Assembly: GCA_026706345.1 (NCBI GenBank)
Contig: JAPOYX010000152.1
Span: 1-35,360, forward strand
From: Gemmatimonadota bacterium
GTDB taxonomy: Bacteria > JAAXHH01
DNA: 35,360 nucleotides
Direction of reading: 5' to 3'
The position numbers were made by a program, and so were the translations under genes. Shown piece by piece: positions 32,600 through 35,360 of the stretch (position 1 is the stretch's first letter; each line of letters begins with the position of its first letter). The notes beneath the pieces were generated by a model, which worked only from the letters and a program-made list of their open reading frames with translations, did no database searches and was not told where the DNA came from.

Positions 32600-32693
32600 C
32601 AGGATACTTCGGGTAATCTATGAATCAGGTATTTAAAGGACTGCGTGGAATGCTTGAGTTTGTACCGTATCCGTGAGAGATTCTACGATTTGA

Positions 32694-32714
32694 TCCGACG
32701 AACCCGGGGTCGGA
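32694..32714 (-). terminator. Stem-loop after the permease gene
   Basis: TCCGAC (32694-32699) and GTCGGA (32709-32714) form a 6-bp stem with a 9-nt loop just past the permease stop at 32721. No T-run follows, so it is at best a weak or factor-assisted terminator or a 3'-end stabiliser. Confidence 0.3.
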
Positions 32715-32720
32715 CAGCCC

Positions 32721-35132
32721 TCACTCCGCCTGTACAGCCTCTGCCGGGTTGGCCGTGGCCGCTTTGAACGCCTGGTATCCCACCGTCAGCCAGGCGATGA
32801 TCAGCGCGGCAAGGCCCGCGAAAAGGAACACCCCCATACCCAGCTCGATTCGGTAGGGGAAACCCTCGAGCCAGGCCTGTATGACATAGTAACTCGCCGG
32901 TGCGCCGACTACGAATGCCAGCAGGACCAGCTTCGTGAAGTCCCTGGACAACAGCAGGATCACATTGGTTATTGTGGCACCGAGGACCTTGCGGACTCCG
33001 ATCTCCCGGGTCCGCTGTTCGGCCATGAAGGACGAGAGGCCCAGCAGTCCCAGACAGGCGATGAGTATGGAAAGGACGGCACCGGCAACGAACACGGAAC
33101 TCAATCGTTGTTCGGCCTGGTAGAGTTGCTCCAGGTCTTCATCGAGAAATGAATACTCCATGGCGGGATGGCCTGGATAGATCCGCTGCCATTGTTCCTG
33201 AATCACCTCCAGTCCGCGTGAAACGTTGCTTCCCTGTATCCGTATTACCATGAACGCGGATGGTTCCGGGATCACCTGTATCATCAGCGGTTCGATACGC
33301 TGGTGCAACGACTGGTTGTGAAAATCCTCCATGACGCCGATGACGCTCAGCATAGGCTCGTCGTCGGAAGCGCCCGTTATCCTGTAGGTCTTGCCGATAG
33401 GGTTCTCCCAGCCCAGGGCGCGCACGGCTGCTTCGTTGATCAGGCAGGCGGTGGAGTCCGAGCCGAATTCACGGGAAAACGACCGACCCGACACCAATTT
33501 GATATCCATGGTTTCCACGAAGTCGTAGTCTGTCCAGATCATCTGGTAAAGCGGACTCTCATCCTCCTGCACGCCCTCCGGCGTAACCAGGTTGAGACTG
33601 GGCGGACTGCCGGGCACGCTGGTCGAAGAACTCACGTTCACGATTTCAGGATACTGCAGGGCCGCGTTTTTGTAGGCCGGATACTCCCTGATGGCCTCTT
33701 CGTCCGGCAAACGAACGACCACCAGGTGATCTTTGTCGAAGCCGAGTTTCTTGTTCTGCATATACGCCAACTGATCGTGGATCACGACCGTTCCGACGAT
33801 CATGACAATGGAGACGATAAACTGGAAAGAGATCAGTACCTTTCGCAGCAGTGAACCGGAAACGCCCGCTTTCAGCGCACCCGTCAGCACGGCAACCGGC
33901 CTGAAGGAAGAAAGGACGAAGGCGGGATAGCCTCCTGCGACGATTCCCGTAAAGAGGGCGATGCCCACCAGCACCGGCGCCAGCCACGTGGACTGGTAAT
34001 CCATCACCAGCGACTTGCCGGAAAGCGCGTTGAACTGCGGCAGAAGCAGGTGAACCAGCCCCAGCGCAAACGCGAGCGCGATCAGGGAATACAGTACGGA
34101 TTCTCCCACGAACTGCTTGATCAGTTGATTCCGCTGGGCGCCGAGTACTTTCCGAATGCCCACCTCCTGTGCCCTGCGGGCGGAACGGGCGGTGGACAGG
34201 TTCATGAAATTGACGCATGCGATCAGGAGGAGAAACACGGCCAGCGAAGAGAAGATGTACACGTACCGGATATCGCTGTTGGGCGCGATTTCACCTTCCA
34301 GGCGGGAATGCAAATGGATATCCGTGATCGGCTGCAGGTAGGGTGTGGCTACAATACCGATGGATTTCAGCAATTCACCCAGGTATCTGTCCAGAAAACC
34401 GGGGAGTTCTCTTTCGAGGGTTTCGGGTCCGTAACCGTCTTCCAGTAGAAAATAGGTGTACAGCGTATGGTTGAATGCGTTCCCCTGCATCGAGGAAGGT
34501 TCGCCGTAAAGCCTGTTCGGCGCCAGCGAGGCGTAGGAAGCCAGGAAGTCGGCTTGGAAGTGCGAGTTCGCCGGCATGTCCTTCATGATGCCTGTGATCG
34601 TAAACTCATAGCGGCCATCCCCGGTAATCACCTTGCCGATCGGGTTTTCATTTCCGAAGTACTTGTCCGCCATGGACTGCGACAACACCACGGTATGCGG
34701 TTCGGCCAGGGCCGTTTCGGCTTTGCCCTGGACGAGAGGGAGCGTGAAAACGTCGAAAACCGACGAATCCGCGAAGATGAAGTACCGCTCGTAGAACCGT
34801 TTGTCTTCATACCGGATCAGCCAGCGGGAATTCGGCGGCTTGATCCGGGTGTACGCTTCGATCCCGGGATAGTCCGTCGCGAGTGCCGGAGCCCAGGGCG
34901 GGGGCGTGACGGCGGCTTCGACGGGCCTGCCCGCCACCGTCGCCGATTCCACCAGACGGTATACCCGGTCGCTCTTTTCATGAAACCCGTCGTAGCTGAG
35001 TTCGTCCTGCACGTAGAGCAGGATCAGCACGCAGCTGGCCATACCGATAGCCAGCCCCAGGACGTTGATCGCCGAATAGCCCTTATATTTCAGCAGATGC
35101 CTTATAACGACGGTCATATAGTTTTTGAGCAA
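32721..35132 (-). CDS. MacB/FtsX-type ABC transporter permease
   Basis: An 803-residue inner-membrane permease with two MacB_PCD-plus-FtsX halves. Half 1 has a membrane segment at about 20-40 (INVLGLAIGMASCVLILLYV), a large periplasmic domain and a three-helix FtsX core after SARRAQEVGIRKVLGAQRNQ (about 315-430). Half 2 repeats this and ends with EQRTREIGVRKVLGATITN and NPAEAVQAE. Such proteins work with a separate LolD/MacB-like ATPase, not seen here, and use mechanical motion to drive export or extraction of periplasmic substrates. The TTG at 35132 gives the canonical MLKNY start and has GGGAG 6 nt upstream; an ATG at 35117 is the alternative. Confidence 0.9.
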   Translation of the reverse strand: MLKNYMTVVIRHLLKYKGYSAINVLGLAIGMASCVLILLYVQDELSYDGFHEKSDRVYRLVESATVAGRPVEAAVTPPPWAPALATDYPGIEAYTRIKPPNSRWLIRYEDKRFYERYFIFADSSVFDVFTLPLVQGKAETALAEPHTVVLSQSMADKYFGNENPIGKVITGDGRYEFTITGIMKDMPANSHFQADFLASYASLAPNRLYGEPSSMQGNAFNHTLYTYFLLEDGYGPETLERELPGFLDRYLGELLKSIGIVATPYLQPITDIHLHSRLEGEIAPNSDIRYVYIFSSLAVFLLLIACVNFMNLSTARSARRAQEVGIRKVLGAQRNQLIKQFVGESVLYSLIALAFALGLVHLLLPQFNALSGKSLVMDYQSTWLAPVLVGIALFTGIVAGGYPAFVLSSFRPVAVLTGALKAGVSGSLLRKVLISFQFIVSIVMIVGTVVIHDQLAYMQNKKLGFDKDHLVVVRLPDEEAIREYPAYKNAALQYPEIVNVSSSTSVPGSPPSLNLVTPEGVQEDESPLYQMIWTDYDFVETMDIKLVSGRSFSREFGSDSTACLINEAAVRALGWENPIGKTYRITGASDDEPMLSVIGVMEDFHNQSLHQRIEPLMIQVIPEPSAFMVIRIQGSNVSRGLEVIQEQWQRIYPGHPAMEYSFLDEDLEQLYQAEQRLSSVFVAGAVLSILIACLGLLGLSSFMAEQRTREIGVRKVLGATITNVILLLSRDFTKLVLLAFVVGAPASYYVIQAWLEGFPYRIELGMGVFLFAGLAALIIAWLTVGYQAFKAATANPAEAVQAE

Positions 35133-35334
35133 GAAGCACTCCCGGTGTTAAAGAAGGGTTGTACGGTTTCAGGACACAGGTCCCCGATTCAGAGCCCTGA
35201 GGATCTGGTATTAAGACTCAAAGTAACCGGTTTAAGTTGCGGGAATCAATACAAACACAAGGAAGGCTGTAGCTCAATCCGGTCGCCTGAAGGCCGATAA
35301 AACCATTGTTGCCGTTATGTTACGAGGGAAGGAA

Positions 35335-35360
35335 ATGCTTAGCCGGTACGACCAATGTCG
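35335..35360 (+). CDS. Possible 5' end of a gene running off the window
   Basis: GAGGGAAGGAA directly precedes an ATG at 35335 whose frame stays open for the eight codons left (MLSRYDQC). The spacing is very short. It may be the start of the next gene, divergent from the permease, but too little remains to identify it. The 200 nt before it show no clear promoter. Confidence 0.2.

Noticed and set aside
35268-35310. tRNA-like 5' end (GGCTGTAGCTCAA)
   Set aside because: Only the first dozen bases resemble a tRNA; no D-stem partner, anticodon arm or T-arm follows, and no acceptor complement is found.

Overview
The window looks like a piece of a high-GC (roughly 60-65 percent), aerobic, Gram-negative bacterium from an uncultivated lineage. 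Pointers are Tat-exported enzymes, MacB/FtsX-type and DUF2723-type membrane proteins, and small stand-alone CBM9-like proteins. An FCB-group lineage such as Latescibacterota, or a neighbour such as Gemmatimonadota, would fit, but this is inference from gene content and no rRNA is present. No tRNA, rRNA, CRISPR array, insertion sequence or integrase was found. The extreme left edge (1-240) is AT-rich, begins with a 15-G run and looks like a contig edge.

Layout. (1) 264-5577: ilvE on the minus strand diverges from a complete riboflavin operon, ribD-ribE-ribBA-ribH-nusB. The shared control region is a palindrome whose two arms each supply a TTGACA -35 box, and ribD appears to be leaderless. (2) 5626-12600: a metallophosphoesterase, then an envelope-glycosylation cluster: a 902-residue DUF2723/TPR membrane protein, a GT4, a polyprenyl-phosphate-type GT2 and a second GT4. 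(3) 12812-14281, minus strand: yggT-tsaB-rimI, with a palindrome filling the spacer of the likely promoter. (4) 14559-17398: an Ldh-family oxidoreductase followed by two overlapping CBM9-like paralogues. (5) 17479-23285, minus strand: a Tat-exported PaoABC-like molybdenum hydroxylase (2Fe-2S, Mo and FAD subunits), then an unrecognised four-cysteine small protein and a class I (4Fe-4S) fumarase. (6) 23696-26440: a membrane-anchored SGNH hydrolase, an O6-alkylguanine-DNA alkyltransferase, a third CBM9-like protein and a VOC protein. (7) 26543-30343, minus: full-length cobalamin-dependent methionine synthase. (8) 30669-31898: a PLP aminotransferase carrying a Tat signal. (9) 31951-32552, minus: a HicA-HicB toxin-antitoxin pair with a clear promoter/operator and probably leaderless toxin mRNA. 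(10) 32721-35132, minus: an 803-residue FtsX/MacB-type permease.

Most genes are core metabolism or housekeeping. The less ordinary material is the Mo-hydroxylase/Cys-protein/fumarase operon, the exported aminotransferase, the CBM9-like paralogues without enzyme partners or signal peptides, and the regulatory DNA: three likely promoters share an exact TTGACA, all have dyads in or across the core elements, and two sit 5 nt from the ATG. Short imperfect direct repeats recur in front of several genes, and one of them duplicates the ribH ribosome-binding site. I did not find a clearly new multi-gene defence or biosynthetic system.
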